DNA of 64,000 bases from Labedella populi (GTDB lineage: Bacteria > Actinomycetota > Actinomycetes > Actinomycetales > Microbacteriaceae), in the NCBI RefSeq assembly GCF_004078655.1, contig NZ_RZNC01000003.1, positions 124,001-188,000 of the forward strand, in the 5' to 3' direction. A program made the position numbers and the translations under genes. A model generated the notes under the pieces. The model searched no databases, was not told the DNA's origin, and worked only from the letters and a program-made list of their open reading frames with translations. Shown here piece after piece: positions 45,348 to 55,201 of this stretch. Position 1 is the stretch's first letter, and every line of letters begins with the position of its first letter.

Positions 45348-46988
45348 TCAGGACAGCCAGGCCGCGGCGAAGCTCGGCGTCGACACCGTGCCGAGCGCTC
45401 GTGCGTCGTGCACCGACGTCGAGAGCAGGAAGTGGTTCTGCTGGTCGTAGAGCGGAAGGATGTAGTACCCCTCGAGCACGTCGGCCTGCGCCTCCTCGTA
45501 GAGCGCGGCGCGGTCGGCCTCGTCGAGGGTCGCGCTCGCCTCGTCGAGGAGTGCGTCCACCGCGGTGTCGTCCACCTGAGCGTGGTTGGCGAAGTAGCCG
45601 CTCGGCGCAGGGACGATGCCGTCGGAGTGGTAGAGGATCCGCAGCACGTCGGGTCCGACCTTCGTGTACGGGGCACTCACGAGGTCGTAGTCGTTGGCGC
45701 CGAGTGCCGCGTACCAGCTCGCGAGATCGAGGAGGTCGAGCTGCACGTCGAACCCGGCGTCCTTCGCTCCGGCCTGAAGCTGCTCGAACAGTGAGACCTC
45801 TGCTGGAATCGATTGATTCGTGCTCACCGGGAAGGCCAGCGTGAGGCGTTCGCCGTCCTTCGTCCGCACGCCGTCGGAGTCCTTCTCGCTCCAGCCGGCC
45901 TCGTCGAGGAGGGTGTTCGCCTCGTCGAGGTCGTAGCCGAAGAGCGAATCATCGGAGTAGGCGGCCGGCTCGACGCTCGCGAGCGGTGAGAAGGAGCGCT
46001 CGGCCGTTCCCTGGAAGAGTGAGGACACGGCGTCATCGACGTTGACCGAGCGGATGAATGCCTCGCGCACGGCGACGTCGTCGAAGGGGGCCTTTCCCGA
46101 GTTCAGCTCGATGCGGTTCGAGGAGCCGGGGCGCGGGGCGTCCAGTTCGACGAGCGAATCGGAGCCCTCTGCCTGGACGAGGACGTCGGGCTGGACGTTG
46201 TCGATGACCTGGACCTCACCGGCCTGGAGTGCGGCGTATCGCGACGCCGAGTCGGGGATGAACCGCCACTCGATGCCGTCGAGGTACGCCGGGCCGTCGT
46301 GGAGCGCGTCGGCGGGGGGCGACGAGTAGTCGTCGTTGCGTGTCAGGGTCACGCGATCCTGCTTGGCCCACGAATCGACCACGAACGGGCCGGTGCCGAC
46401 GGGGCTCTCGCAGTTCTCCTCCATGCCCCGGGCGATCCCTGCCGGCGACTCGATCGCGAGCCACGGCTGCGAGAGCGACTCGAGGAGCGCACTGTCCGGC
46501 TCGCTCAGAGTGAAGCGCGCCGTGAGGTCGTCGACGGCCTCGACGGACGCGACCTTCTCGACCGCGAGATATCCCGTCGAGGACTGGGTCGCGGGGTCTT
46601 GCAGGTGCTCGACGTTGACCTTGACGGCCTCAGCGTCGAACGGAGTGCCGTCGGTGAATTCAACGCCATCGGCGAGCGTGAATTCCCACGTGAGCGCGTC
46701 GTCCGAGACGGTCCAGGACTCGGCGAGCCACGGCACGATCTCGCCCTCGGCGTCGCGAGACACGAGCGACTCGAGGAACTGCGTCGCGAGCAGGGCCTGC
46801 GGATAGTTGCCGCCGACGTGCGGATCGAGACACGTGGGCTCGGCGTCACCGCTCGCGTAGACGAGAGTGCCGCCGGTGGTCGGCCCGGTGGCGGTCGGCT
46901 CCGAGTCGCCCGCGCACGCGGAGAGCACAAGGGCCGACGCCGCGACGGCGGCGACGGGGATGAGTGAACGACGGGGTCGAGAGCGCAC
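45348..46988 (-). CDS. Solute-binding lipoprotein of the peptide/nickel ABC importer (SBP_bac_5 family)
   Basis: A 546-residue extracytoplasmic receptor that delivers ligand to the DppB/C permeases. With the GTG start at 46988 the signal is short and classical: basic RSRPRR, hydrophobic core, lipobox LSAC with lipidated Cys25. AAGAGGA lies 5 nt before this GTG. An ATG at 47018 is also in frame but lacks a ribosome site. Family features include WEFTLADGVEFTDGTPFDA and CLDPH near the N-terminus. First gene of the importer operon, divergent from the TetR gene. Confidence 0.93.
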   Translation of the reverse strand: MRSRPRRSLIPVAAVAASALVLSACAGDSEPTATGPTTGGTLVYASGDAEPTCLDPHVGGNYPQALLATQFLESLVSRDAEGEIVPWLAESWTVSDDALTWEFTLADGVEFTDGTPFDAEAVKVNVEHLQDPATQSSTGYLAVEKVASVEAVDDLTARFTLSEPDSALLESLSQPWLAIESPAGIARGMEENCESPVGTGPFVVDSWAKQDRVTLTRNDDYSSPPADALHDGPAYLDGIEWRFIPDSASRYAALQAGEVQVIDNVQPDVLVQAEGSDSLVELDAPRPGSSNRIELNSGKAPFDDVAVREAFIRSVNVDDAVSSLFQGTAERSFSPLASVEPAAYSDDSLFGYDLDEANTLLDEAGWSEKDSDGVRTKDGERLTLAFPVSTNQSIPAEVSLFEQLQAGAKDAGFDVQLDLLDLASWYAALGANDYDLVSAPYTKVGPDVLRILYHSDGIVPAPSGYFANHAQVDDTAVDALLDEASATLDEADRAALYEEAQADVLEGYYILPLYDQQNHFLLSTSVHDARALGTVSTPSFAAAWLS

Positions 46989-47051
46989 TGTAGTCCTCTT
47001 GAAGCGGGGAAGGTCCATCGGTCGAGGGATCAGACTCGGCGACGGGTTAAT

Positions 47052-47062
47052 GTACTGAGTAC
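47052..47062. promoter_or_regulatory. Candidate TetR operator (GTACTGAGTAC palindrome)
   Basis: A perfect 11-bp palindrome in the intergenic region between the divergent importer operon and the TetR gene. A further AGTAC core lies at 47074-47078. The position suits a repressor controlling both directions. This is inferred from symmetry and location only. Confidence 0.4.
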
Positions 47063-47149
47063 GGAAATAGCCTAGTACAGCCACGGGGCTGCGGTGCAGA
47101 GCGGACCTGGAGCAGGGTGCCCGGCGCACCGACAGGGCAGAATAGCCAG

Positions 47150-47785
47150 ATGGATCCTGAGAGCCCCCGCGTCGGACGGCCGCGCCGTTCCTCGCCGGTC
47201 ATGCTCGAGGAAGCGGCAGCGGAGCTCTTCCTCGAGCAGGGCTACGATCGCACGACGATCGATCAGATCTCCGCCCGCGCCGGCGTCGCCCGGACGACGT
47301 TCTTCAACTACTTCACGACGAAAGGCGACGTGCTCTGGGTCGAGCTCGACGCCGCCATCCCACGTCTTCGGGAGGCGCTCGAGGCCGTCGATCCGGGTTC
47401 ACGCGCGTTCGACGCCCTCGAGGTGGCGCTCCGCTCGACCGCAGCGGAGGTGCCGGCTGCTCGAGTGCCCTGGGCGGTCGCCCATCGCGCCCTCATGGGG
47501 ACGGGGCCAGAGCTCGCCTCCTCCGGACTCACCCGCTTCCTCGCGATCGTCGATGTGATCACACGCTTCCTCGCCCGGCGCGAGCCCGCCCTCGAGCCCG
47601 ACGAGGCGCGCGCCGCCGCGGCCGCGATCGCGGGCGGAGCGATGGCGGGCGCGGGCGCGTGGATCGAGGCGGGCACTGCGCGAGGGCCGCTCGCCGATGC
47701 CCTGTCCGCGGGAGTGCGGCCCGTACTCGACGGCTGGTCGACGGCGCTGCGCCGCCGAACAGCAGGAGGGGAACGGGCGCGGTAG
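47150..47785 (+). CDS. TetR/AcrR-family transcriptional regulator
   Basis: A 211-residue DNA-binding repressor. The N-terminal helix-turn-helix (about residues 22-68) reads AAELFLEQGYDRTTIDQISARAGVA, then RTTFFNYF, the family signature. The Ala-rich helical C-domain would bind an unknown ligand. It is divergent from the peptide-type importer, which is its likely target. Its stop TAG forms the first half of TAGACT, a probable -10 box for the ileS leader. Confidence 0.92.
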   Translation: MDPESPRVGRPRRSSPVMLEEAAAELFLEQGYDRTTIDQISARAGVARTTFFNYFTTKGDVLWVELDAAIPRLREALEAVDPGSRAFDALEVALRSTAAEVPAARVPWAVAHRALMGTGPELASSGLTRFLAIVDVITRFLARREPALEPDEARAAAAAIAGGAMAGAGAWIEAGTARGPLADALSAGVRPVLDGWSTALRRRTAGGERAR

Positions 47786-47788
47786 ACT
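47783..47788 (+). promoter_or_regulatory. Likely -10 box of the ileS leader, overlapping the tetR stop codon
   Basis: TAGACT whose first three bases are the stop codon of the TetR gene. Transcription from about 47795 would begin just before the T-box stem I sequence. No convincing -35 is visible. Confidence 0.5.
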
Positions 47789-47794
47789 GGCCGT

Positions 47795-48020
47795 ACGAGC
47801 ATCGATCCGGCATCACCGGGGAGCTTCCGGAAGAACGGGCCTCATCGCCTCAGTAGAACCGGACGGGGCAGGCCCGTCACAGCCGTTGGAGAGAGGCCCG
47901 GCCGTCCATCCGGACGGAGTCGGGGCGATGTCGTGAGACGTCGCCACCGGTGTCCGGGCAAGCAGGGTGGTACCGCGTCGGAGTACGGCGTCCTTGCGGA
48001 ACGAGACCGATCCGCAGGAG
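47795..48020 (+). promoter_or_regulatory. ileS T-box leader (translational type, ultrashort stem I)
   Basis: A T-box riboswitch senses uncharged tRNA-Ile. The conserved T-box bulge sequence AGGGTGGTACCGCG is at 47964-47977. Upstream the stem I region contains isoleucine ATC triplets (47801-47803 and in GGCATCACCGG) and the actinobacterial CCGGGGAGC...CCGGAAGAAC motif. There is no terminator with a U-run. Instead CCTTGCGGA (47992-48000) can pair with TCCGCAGG (48011-48018), sequestering the ileS ribosome site, which fits translational control as described for actinobacterial ileS. Confidence 0.9.
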
Positions 48021-48024
48021 AACG

Positions 48025-51000
48025 ATGAGCTACCCCCGATCCTCCGCTTCCCACGGACCCGCCGACGAGCCCGGTGAGCACGGCTCCGGTGAGCACGCGC
48101 CGGGAGCGTCCTTCGGCGTCACGTCGAACCCGGTCTTCCCGCAGGTCGAGGAGGATGTCCTCGCCTTCTGGAAGCAGGACGGGACGTTCGAGGAGTCGAT
48201 CCGACGCCGCGAGGGCGCAGCGGAATGGGTGTTCTACGACGGTCCACCGTTCGCGAACGGCCTCCCGCACTACGGCCACCTGCTGACCGGCTACGCGAAG
48301 GACCTCTTCCCGCGCTACCAAACGATGCGGGGCAAGCAGGTGCACCGGCGCTTCGGATGGGACACGCACGGTCTGCCCGCCGAGCTCGAGGCGATGCGCC
48401 AGCTCGGGATCACCACGAAGGACGAGATCGAGGAGATGGGCATCGGCGCCTTCAACGCCAAAGCCCGCGAGTCGGTGCTCGCCTACACGCAGGAGTGGCA
48501 GGACTACGTCACGCGCCAGGCGCGCTGGGTCGACTTCGAGAACGACTACAAGACCCTCGACATCACGTTCATGGAGAGCGTGCTGTGGGCGTTCAAGCAG
48601 CTCTACGACAAGGGCCTCGCCTACGAGGGCTACCGCGTGCTGCCGTATTGCTGGAACGATGAGACCCCCCTGTCGAACCACGAACTGCGCATGGACGACG
48701 ACGTCTACACGATGCGCCAGGACCAGTCGGTGACGGTGACGTTCCCGTTCGTGGGAGAGAAGGCCGAGGCTCTCGGGCTGACAGCGGTGAACGCCCTGGC
48801 CTGGACCACGACGCCGTGGACCCTTCCGACGAACATGGCCCTCGCCGTCGGTCCCGACATCGAGTACGCCGTGCTGCCCGCCGGTCCGAACGGGGCGGCG
48901 GACGGGAGCGAGGGCGGCGCAGCACGCTACCTGCTCGCACGCGACACGGTCGGCGCCTACGCGAAGGACCTCGGCTTCGAGAGCGCCGAGGCCGCCCTCG
49001 AAGCCGTTGAACGCACGGTGACGGGCGCCGAGCTCGGCGGCGTCCACTACGACCGGTTGTGGGACTACTACGCGGACACCGAGGCTTTCGGGACCGAGAA
49101 CGCCTGGCAGGTCCTCGTCGCCGATTACGTGGCGACGGGGGAGGGCACCGGCATCGTGCACCAGGCCCCCGCATACGGCGAGGACGACCAGATCGTGTGC
49201 GCGGCCGCCGGCATCCCCGTCATCCTGTCTCTCGACGACGCCGGTCGGTTCCTCCCGACCGTTTCAGACGTTGCGGGGCAGCGCTGGTTCGACGCGAACA
49301 AGCCGCTCACACAATCGCTGCGCGCCGCTGGTCGTCTGTTGCAGGTCAAGAGCTACGAGCACAGCTATCCGCACTGCTGGCGCTGCCGGAACCCCCTCAT
49401 CTACAAGGCCGTCTCGAGCTGGTTCATCCGAGTCACGGAGATCAAGGACCGCATGGTCGAGCTCAACGAGCAGATCAACTGGGTCCCGGACAACGTGAAG
49501 GACGGTCAGTTCGGCAAGTGGCTCGAGAACGCGCGCGACTGGTCCGTGTCGCGGAACCGGTACTGGGGTTCACCCATCCCCGTCTGGAAGAGCGACGACC
49601 CGACCTACCCGCGCGTCGACGTCTACGGCTCGCTCGACGAGATCGAGCGCGACTTCGGAGTGCGGCCGGATGACCTGCACCGACCGTTCATCGACGAGCT
49701 CACGCGCCCGAACCCCGACGACCCTACGGGGCAGAGCACGATGCGCCGCATCGAGGACGTCTTCGACGTGTGGTTCGACTCCGGGTCGATGCCCTACGCC
49801 CAGGTGCACTACCCCTTCGAGAATTCGGAGTGGTTCGACTCGCACAACCCGTCGGACTTCATCGTCGAGTACATCGGCCAGACGCGCGGCTGGTTCTACG
49901 TCATGCACGTCCTCGCGACGGCGCTGTTCGACCGGCCGGCGTTCTCGAACGTCATCAGCCACGGCATCGTCCTCGGAAGCGATGGCCAGAAGATGTCGAA
50001 GAGCCTCCGGAACTACCCGGACGTGTCAGAGGTCTTCGACCGCGACGGCGCCGACGCCATGCGGTGGTTCCTCATGTCGAGCTCAGTCATCCGCGGCGGC
50101 AACCTCGTCGTCACGGAGGAGGGCATCAGGGAGGGCGTGCGCCAGTTCATCCTGCCGCTCTGGAACTCGTGGTACTTCTTCGCCCTCTACGCCAACTCGG
50201 CACGGCCGGGCGGTTACGAGGCGACGTGGCGGACCGATTCGACGGATGTGCTCGACCGTTACGTCCTCGCGAAGCTGCGGACCGTGACCGACGAGGTGAC
50301 CGCGCACCTCGATGCGCTCGATTCCCCGCTTGCCGCGGGCGCCCTCCGCGACTTCGCCGACGTGCTCACCAACTGGTACGTGCGCCGCTCGCGCGATCGT
50401 TTCTGGGCGGGTACGAGCGAGCAGGGCGACGCGGGTTCCGACGCCTTCGACACGCTCTACACGGTGCTCGAGGTCCTCACGCGCTTGGCGGCGCCGCTTC
50501 TTCCCCTCACGACCGAGCGCGTGTGGAAGGACCTCACCGGTGGGCGCAGCGTGCACCTGCAGGACTGGCCCGATGTGAGTGCACTTCCGCAGGACGACGC
50601 CCTCGTGGACGCGATGGACTCCGTGCGCATCATCACGGGGTCGGTCCTGTCGTTGCGCAAGAAGGAGGGCCTGCGCGTGCGACTGCCCCTCGCCGAGCTC
50701 ACCATCGTGACGCGTGATGCAGAGGCGTTGTCGCCGTTCGAGGCGATCCTCCGCGACGAGCTCAACGTCAAGGCGGTCTCGGTCGTCGAGATGGATGAGT
50801 CGAGCGCCGGGCGCTTCGGGGTCACGTCGCGGCTCACCGTGAACGCTCGCGCCGCGGGTCCCCGACTCGGCAAGCGGGTTCAGGAGGCCATCCGCGGAGC
50901 GAAGAGCGGTGACTGGTCGGAGGTCGACGGCGTCGTGACGGCTGGGGGGATCGAGCTCGAGCCGCACGAGTACGACCTCGTGCTCGAGGCGTCGTCCGGA

Positions 51001-51384
51001 ACCGAGGGTGCGGCCGTCGCGGTCCTCCCCGCTGGTGGTTTCGTCCTCCTCGACACCCGGCTCACCCCGGAACTCGAGGCCGAGGGCCTCGCGCGCGATG
51101 TGATCCGCGCCGTGCAGGACACCCGGAAGGCTGCAGACTTCGACGTGAGCGACCGCATCCGGCTGCACCTCGTCTTCGCCGACCGCGAGGACGAAGCGGC
51201 GGTCGAGCGGTGGACTGGGGAGATCGCGCGTGAGACGCTCGCCGCGGAGATCGTCGCGGGCTGGAGCGAGAACCTGTCCGTCCCCGACGATGCCGAGCAC
51301 GTGGCCGTCGTCGCGGCGGGACGTTACGCGAACGTCGGCGCGACGACTATCGCGGTGAGCCGAGTGGAGGGTGGAGAACGATGA
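48025..51384 (+). CDS. ileS: Isoleucyl-tRNA synthetase
   Basis: A 1,119-residue class Ia synthetase of the longer, eukaryote-like type. The HIGH-type motif is HYGH in [18 protein letters not shown] is in [13 protein letters not shown]; an editing domain lies between. Start ATG 48025 with AGGAG 4 nt upstream, controlled by the T-box. The first 30 residues are Ser/Gly/His-rich and disordered. folC starts within its stop codon (ATGA). The long type is often associated with mupirocin resistance (family knowledge, not shown here). Confidence 0.96.
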   Translation: MSYPRSSASHGPADEPGEHGSGEHAPGASFGVTSNPVFPQVEEDVLAFWKQDGTFEESIRRREGAAEWVFYDGPPFANGLPHYGHLLTGYAKDLFPRYQTMRGKQVHRRFGWDTHGLPAELEAMRQLGITTKDEIEEMGIGAFNAKARESVLAYTQEWQDYVTRQARWVDFENDYKTLDITFMESVLWAFKQLYDKGLAYEGYRVLPYCWNDETPLSNHELRMDDDVYTMRQDQSVTVTFPFVGEKAEALGLTAVNALAWTTTPWTLPTNMALAVGPDIEYAVLPAGPNGAADGSEGGAARYLLARDTVGAYAKDLGFESAEAALEAVERTVTGAELGGVHYDRLWDYYADTEAFGTENAWQVLVADYVATGEGTGIVHQAPAYGEDDQIVCAAAGIPVILSLDDAGRFLPTVSDVAGQRWFDANKPLTQSLRAAGRLLQVKSYEHSYPHCWRCRNPLIYKAVSSWFIRVTEIKDRMVELNEQINWVPDNVKDGQFGKWLENARDWSVSRNRYWGSPIPVWKSDDPTYPRVDVYGSLDEIERDFGVRPDDLHRPFIDELTRPNPDDPTGQSTMRRIEDVFDVWFDSGSMPYAQVHYPFENSEWFDSHNPSDFIVEYIGQTRGWFYVMHVLATALFDRPAFSNVISHGIVLGSDGQKMSKSLRNYPDVSEVFDRDGADAMRWFLMSSSVIRGGNLVVTEEGIREGVRQFILPLWNSWYFFALYANSARPGGYEATWRTDSTDVLDRYVLAKLRTVTDEVTAHLDALDSPLAAGALRDFADVLTNWYVRRSRDRFWAGTSEQGDAGSDAFDTLYTVLEVLTRLAAPLLPLTTERVWKDLTGGRSVHLQDWPDVSALPQDDALVDAMDSVRIITGSVLSLRKKEGLRVRLPLAELTIVTRDAEALSPFEAILRDELNVKAVSVVEMDESSAGRFGVTSRLTVNARAAGPRLGKRVQEAIRGAKSGDWSEVDGVVTAGGIELEPHEYDLVLEASSGTEGAAVAVLPAGGFVLLDTRLTPELEAEGLARDVIRAVQDTRKAADFDVSDRIRLHLVFADREDEAAVERWTGEIARETLAAEIVAGWSENLSVPDDAEHVAVVAAGRYANVGATTIAVSRVEGGER

Positions 51385-52727
51385 CGGAAGACGCCGAGGC
51401 GGTCTACCAGGCGTTGCTCGGGCGGATCGGCGAGGGGTCCCCGCGCCGGCGGCTGGAGCCCACGCGGCGGGTGCTCGAGTTGCTGGGCGACCCTCAGCGC
51501 TCGTTCCCGATCATCCAGATCGCGGGCACGAACGGGAAGACGAGCACGAGCCGGATCACGGAGAGCATCCTGCGGTCGTTCGGACTGCGCACCGGACTCT
51601 TCACGAGCCCGCACTTCGTCTCATTCACCGAGCGCATCGCGATCGACGGCGAGCCCATCGCCGACGCGGCGATCGCGGCGAATTGGGACGACATCCTGCC
51701 GTACGTCGAGATGGTCGATGCGGAGCTCGAGGCGGCCGGCGAGAAACGCCTGACGTTCTTCGAGACGCTCACCGTGCTCGCTTTCGCCTCGTTCGCCGAC
51801 GCCCCCGTCGACGTTGCGGTCGTCGAGGTGGGCATGGGCGGCGAGTGGGACTCGACGAACGCGGCGGACGCAGCGATCGCCGTGTTCACGCCGATCGGGA
51901 TGGATCACCAGGCCCAACTCGGCAGTACCGTGCGCGAGATCGCGCGGACGAAGGCCGGGATCATCAAGCCCGGCTCCGTCGTCGTCACGGCGCCGCAGGC
52001 TCCGGAGGCGCTCGAGGAGATCGAGCGCGCCGCTGGACTCAGCGAGGCGACCCTCGTCCGCTCGGGCACCGAGTTCGATCTCGTCGATGACCGCGTCGCC
52101 GTCGGGGGCCAACTCATCACCGTCCGTGGTCGCGCCGGCAGCTACGACGAGTTGTACCTGCCGCTCTACGGCGACCACCAGGGTGTGAACGCGTCGGTCG
52201 CGATCGCGGCCGTCGAGAGCTTCATCGGCGGCGGCGATGTGCCTCTCGCGAGTGATCCCCTCGGCGACGGTGTCGGAGTCGCGACGTCGCCGGGTCGACT
52301 CCAGCTCATCGGCACGGATCCGACGATCCTCGTCGACGCGGCACACAACCCCCACGGCGCGCAGTCGCTCGTGGCGGCGCTCGGCCGGTATTTCGACGCC
52401 GAGGAGTTCGCGTTCGTCGTCGGCGTCCTCGCGGATAAGGATGCCGCAGGCATCCTTGCGACGCTGTCGCCGATCGCGTCCCGCTTCCATCTCACGCAGC
52501 CGGAGTCCGACCGTTCGATCCCGTGGGAGGACCTCACGAGCATCGCGCGTGCCGTCGGTGGCGTCGACGGCGTGGAGGCGGAGGGTTACGAACGTCTCGA
52601 GGACGCTCTCGAGGACGCGCGGACGTGGGCGGCGGCCGGCGACAAGCGCATGGTCGTGGTCACGGGCTCCATCGTGCTCGGCGGAGAGGCCGCGGCGTTC
52701 GCCGACGACCAGGGCTGGAAACCGTGA
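51381..52727 (+). CDS. folC: Folylpolyglutamate synthase / dihydrofolate synthase
   Basis: A 448-residue Mur-ligase-family enzyme adding glutamate to folates. P-loop [12 protein letters not shown], second motif [13 protein letters not shown], catalytic region [12 protein letters not shown], and the C-terminal VDAAHNPHG motif. It overlaps ileS by 4 bp and the DUF4233 gene by 4 bp (GTGA), forming a coupled T-box-controlled operon ileS-folC-DUF4233-ndk. Confidence 0.95.
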   Translation: MTEDAEAVYQALLGRIGEGSPRRRLEPTRRVLELLGDPQRSFPIIQIAGTNGKTSTSRITESILRSFGLRTGLFTSPHFVSFTERIAIDGEPIADAAIAANWDDILPYVEMVDAELEAAGEKRLTFFETLTVLAFASFADAPVDVAVVEVGMGGEWDSTNAADAAIAVFTPIGMDHQAQLGSTVREIARTKAGIIKPGSVVVTAPQAPEALEEIERAAGLSEATLVRSGTEFDLVDDRVAVGGQLITVRGRAGSYDELYLPLYGDHQGVNASVAIAAVESFIGGGDVPLASDPLGDGVGVATSPGRLQLIGTDPTILVDAAHNPHGAQSLVAALGRYFDAEEFAFVVGVLADKDAAGILATLSPIASRFHLTQPESDRSIPWEDLTSIARAVGGVDGVEAEGYERLEDALEDARTWAAAGDKRMVVVTGSIVLGGEAAAFADDQGWKP

Positions 52728-53104
52728 GCGCCGTTCGCTCGGGAGGTCGCCCGCGATCCGTGCGCGGGTCGCTTCTGTCCATCGTGATGGGGTTTGAGGT
52801 GATCGTGGTCTTCCTCGGAGCCCTCGTCGCTTTCGGACTCGACGCCCTCGATCCGACGACGGCGTTCGTCGGCGGGGGAGCGCTCGTGCTCGCGATGATC
52901 GTGACGCTCGGGCTCGTGCGGTTCCCGATCGGCGCCGTCATCGGGTCCCTGGTCCAAGCCGCTATCGTTGCAACCGGCTTTCTCGTCCCGATCATGTTCT
53001 TCATCGGGGGGACGTTCGCCGCGGTGTGGGTGTATTGCCTCGTCGTCGGCACCGGTATCGACCGGAGGAACGCGGCCGTGACAGACACCAGCCCCGAAAC
53101 CTGA
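52724..53104 (+). CDS. DUF4233-family membrane protein
   Basis: A 126-residue protein with about four transmembrane helices (from LLSIVMGFEVIVVFLGALVAF on). It lies between folC and ndk, exactly where the actinobacterial DUF4233 family is usually found. GTG start overlapping the folC stop. The function is unknown; the conserved location suggests co-expression only. Confidence 0.85.
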   Translation: MSAVRSGGRPRSVRGSLLSIVMGFEVIVVFLGALVAFGLDALDPTTAFVGGGALVLAMIVTLGLVRFPIGAVIGSLVQAAIVATGFLVPIMFFIGGTFAAVWVYCLVVGTGIDRRNAAVTDTSPET

Positions 53105-53114
53105 GGAGAAACCC

Positions 53115-53534
53115 ATGGACGTCGAAGAAACACTCGTTCTCGTCAAGCCCGACGGCGTCGCCCGTAACCTGACGGGCGAGATCCTGCGCCGGATCGAGGC
53201 GAAGGGGTACTCCCTCGTCGACATCCGGATGATCGAGCCGGACCGTGCACTGCTCGCCGAGCACTACGCGGAGCACGAGGGCAAGCCGTTCTACGAACCG
53301 CTCGTCGAGTTCATGCTCTCGGGCCCCGTCGTGGCGCTCCGCGTGGCCGGCAACCGGGTCATTGAGGGCTTCCGCGCCCTCGCGGGAACGACGGACCCGA
53401 CCACCGCGGCGCCCGGCACGATCCGCGGCGACTTCGGTCGCGACTGGGGTCTCGCCGTGCAGCAGAACCTCGTGCACGGTTCGGACAGCCCCGAGTCTGC
53501 GGCGCGCGAACTGGCTCTCTGGTTCTCCGCCTGA
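53115..53534 (+). CDS. ndk: Nucleoside diphosphate kinase
   Basis: A 139-residue enzyme that balances NTP pools by phosphate transfer through a histidine. It starts ETLVLVKPDGVARNL; the catalytic histidine is in NLVHGSDS, the family signature. The size is standard. AGGAGA lies upstream of the ATG. It is the last gene of the ileS operon and is followed by a strong terminator. Confidence 0.97.
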   Translation: MDVEETLVLVKPDGVARNLTGEILRRIEAKGYSLVDIRMIEPDRALLAEHYAEHEGKPFYEPLVEFMLSGPVVALRVAGNRVIEGFRALAGTTDPTTAAPGTIRGDFGRDWGLAVQQNLVHGSDSPESAARELALWFSA

Positions 53535-53556
53535 GTCGACGGACAGCAGCGATCGG

Positions 53557-53591
53557 CGAACGGCCCGGATCACGACGATCCGGGCCGTTCG
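53557..53591 (+). terminator. Intrinsic terminator after ndk
   Basis: A perfect 14-bp stem (53557-53570 with 53578-53591), 7-nt loop. It ends the ileS-ndk operon and faces the convergent HNH endonuclease gene. Confidence 0.85.
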
Positions 53592-53759
53592 GCGTTTGCG
53601 GCCGCGACACGTGCGGCGCTCGACACGTGTCCCACCGATTCCCGGTCCGGGACCTTCGCCTCGCGGGGCGCCTTCGCCGCGGCGAGTGCCTCACCTCCGC
53701 ACGGGGCGTTCGCGTAGGGGCGCGGCCGACATGAGCGCGCCGCAATGGAGGCGGAGCGC

Positions 53760-55130
53760 CTAGCCGGTGCGCGGGAGATCTCTTCGGGTTCTGGCCCTGG
53801 TGGCCGGGGTCCACTCGGGGTGTCCGGGTCCGCGAACGTGGGGGACGCCGTCGGGCATGGACAGTCGCCATGGCCCCGAGTCGATGCGTTGGTGGTGACC
53901 CCAGCAGAGAAGCACTCCGTTGTCCGTGTGGGTTGCGCCCCCGTGGCGCCAGGGGATGACGTGGTGGACTTCGCACCATCCGGCAGGAGTGGTGCAGCCG
54001 GGGATGACGCATCCTCCGTCGCGAGCGGTAATCGCTCGTCGTTGTGCGCCGGTGAAGCAGCGCTGCGCTGACCCCAGCGCGAGGATGCGGCCGGCGGCGT
54101 TGACGGTGACCGTGTGCATTCCGCGCGAGTCGATGAGCCGGTCGATGGTGTCCATCGACACCGGGGTGGCGTGCCCGTCGATGTAGCCGACGCCGGCACC
54201 GGACTCGAGCGACTCGGCGGTGACGGTGACGGTGACGGCGGGGGAGGAGCCGGCGAGTTCGGGGGCGTCCTTCACCCGCACGGCGGCGCTGAGGATGTCC
54301 GCGAGGGCGTCGTGTCGGCGCTGTGCCGGACTGCGGTCGTCAACTGAGGCGGGCGGCGCGTCGTCGTGGTCGGCGTCGGCATCCGAAAATGCGACCGTCC
54401 GTCCGTGAGCACTGAGGAGACGTTCGAGAGTGGCCCCGACCTCGCCCATGAGCAGGCCGCTCACCGGGATGAGGCCGTCTTCCGTTTCGCGTCCGAGGGT
54501 GAATGCACGTTGACGTCGAGCGCGGACCTCGGCGGGTCGTGCGCCGTCGGGATCGATCCTGAGGATGTAGGCCTTGACCTGATCGCGTACGAGTTCGACG
54601 CGGAGCGGTGGCGTGGCCTCCGACCCGGATGCGAGGTCGACGAGGCCCTCTTCCGCCGCGCGGAGCACGACGGGGTCGACCCGGCGGGCGACAGAATCCA
54701 GTTCGCGGACGAGCACGTCGGCGGCCTCGGTGCCGATGGCCGCCGCCGCTATCGCTGCCGCGATCGCGGGGTAGCGCGCGGACGTCGCCGCTCCGGAGAT
54801 CGCGACCCCTTGGCGGATGGCCGCGCCGACCCGGATGCGCCGCGCGGCCTCGGGCTCGGACACGCTCGTGAGTTGAGCGACGGCGTGTTTCGCGGAGGCG
54901 TAGCCCGCAGCACCCAGTGGATCGACGGGTGATGAGATGCGCTTCTCGGCCTCGGCGGCGTGAGACACGCGCAGCGCATCGACGAGGCGGCCGAGGTGCT
55001 CCACACGGGGAACGCGCTCCAGGTAGTGGGCGGGTGAAAGGCTCGCCGGAGAGGACGCGGCCCCGAGCGACGACAACAGCGCGATGGCTCTGTCGATCGC
55101 CTCGTCTGCCGCTGCGTTCTCTTCCCCCAT
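53760..55130 (-). CDS. DUF222 / HNH endonuclease domain protein (13E12-repeat-like)
   Basis: 456 residues. A helical DUF222 region (about 10-330) is followed by a C-terminal HNH nuclease: CVIPGCTTPAGWCEVHHVIPWRHGG, then NGVLLCWGHH, with the two zinc cysteines, HH pair, Asn and His present. Such proteins are multicopy and mobile-looking in many Micrococcales and mycobacteria; their role is unknown. ATG 55130 is the preferred start; GTG 55145 is possible. It sits between ndk and VKOR, interrupting a usually conserved order. Confidence 0.9.
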   Translation of the reverse strand: MGEENAAADEAIDRAIALLSSLGAASSPASLSPAHYLERVPRVEHLGRLVDALRVSHAAEAEKRISSPVDPLGAAGYASAKHAVAQLTSVSEPEAARRIRVGAAIRQGVAISGAATSARYPAIAAAIAAAAIGTEAADVLVRELDSVARRVDPVVLRAAEEGLVDLASGSEATPPLRVELVRDQVKAYILRIDPDGARPAEVRARRQRAFTLGRETEDGLIPVSGLLMGEVGATLERLLSAHGRTVAFSDADADHDDAPPASVDDRSPAQRRHDALADILSAAVRVKDAPELAGSSPAVTVTVTAESLESGAGVGYIDGHATPVSMDTIDRLIDSRGMHTVTVNAAGRILALGSAQRCFTGAQRRAITARDGGCVIPGCTTPAGWCEVHHVIPWRHGGATHTDNGVLLCWGHHQRIDSGPWRLSMPDGVPHVRGPGHPEWTPATRARTRRDLPRTG

Positions 55131-55201
55131 GAGACAAGTGAACACCCAACCACCGACATTGCCTCAGTACCTGTGTGGAGAGCTAAATCGAGAAGAGAGC
55201 G

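Noticed and set aside
53760-55130. HNH gene as an intron-encoded homing endonuclease
   Set aside because: It carries a DUF222 domain and stands as an independent gene; neighbouring genes are not interrupted.
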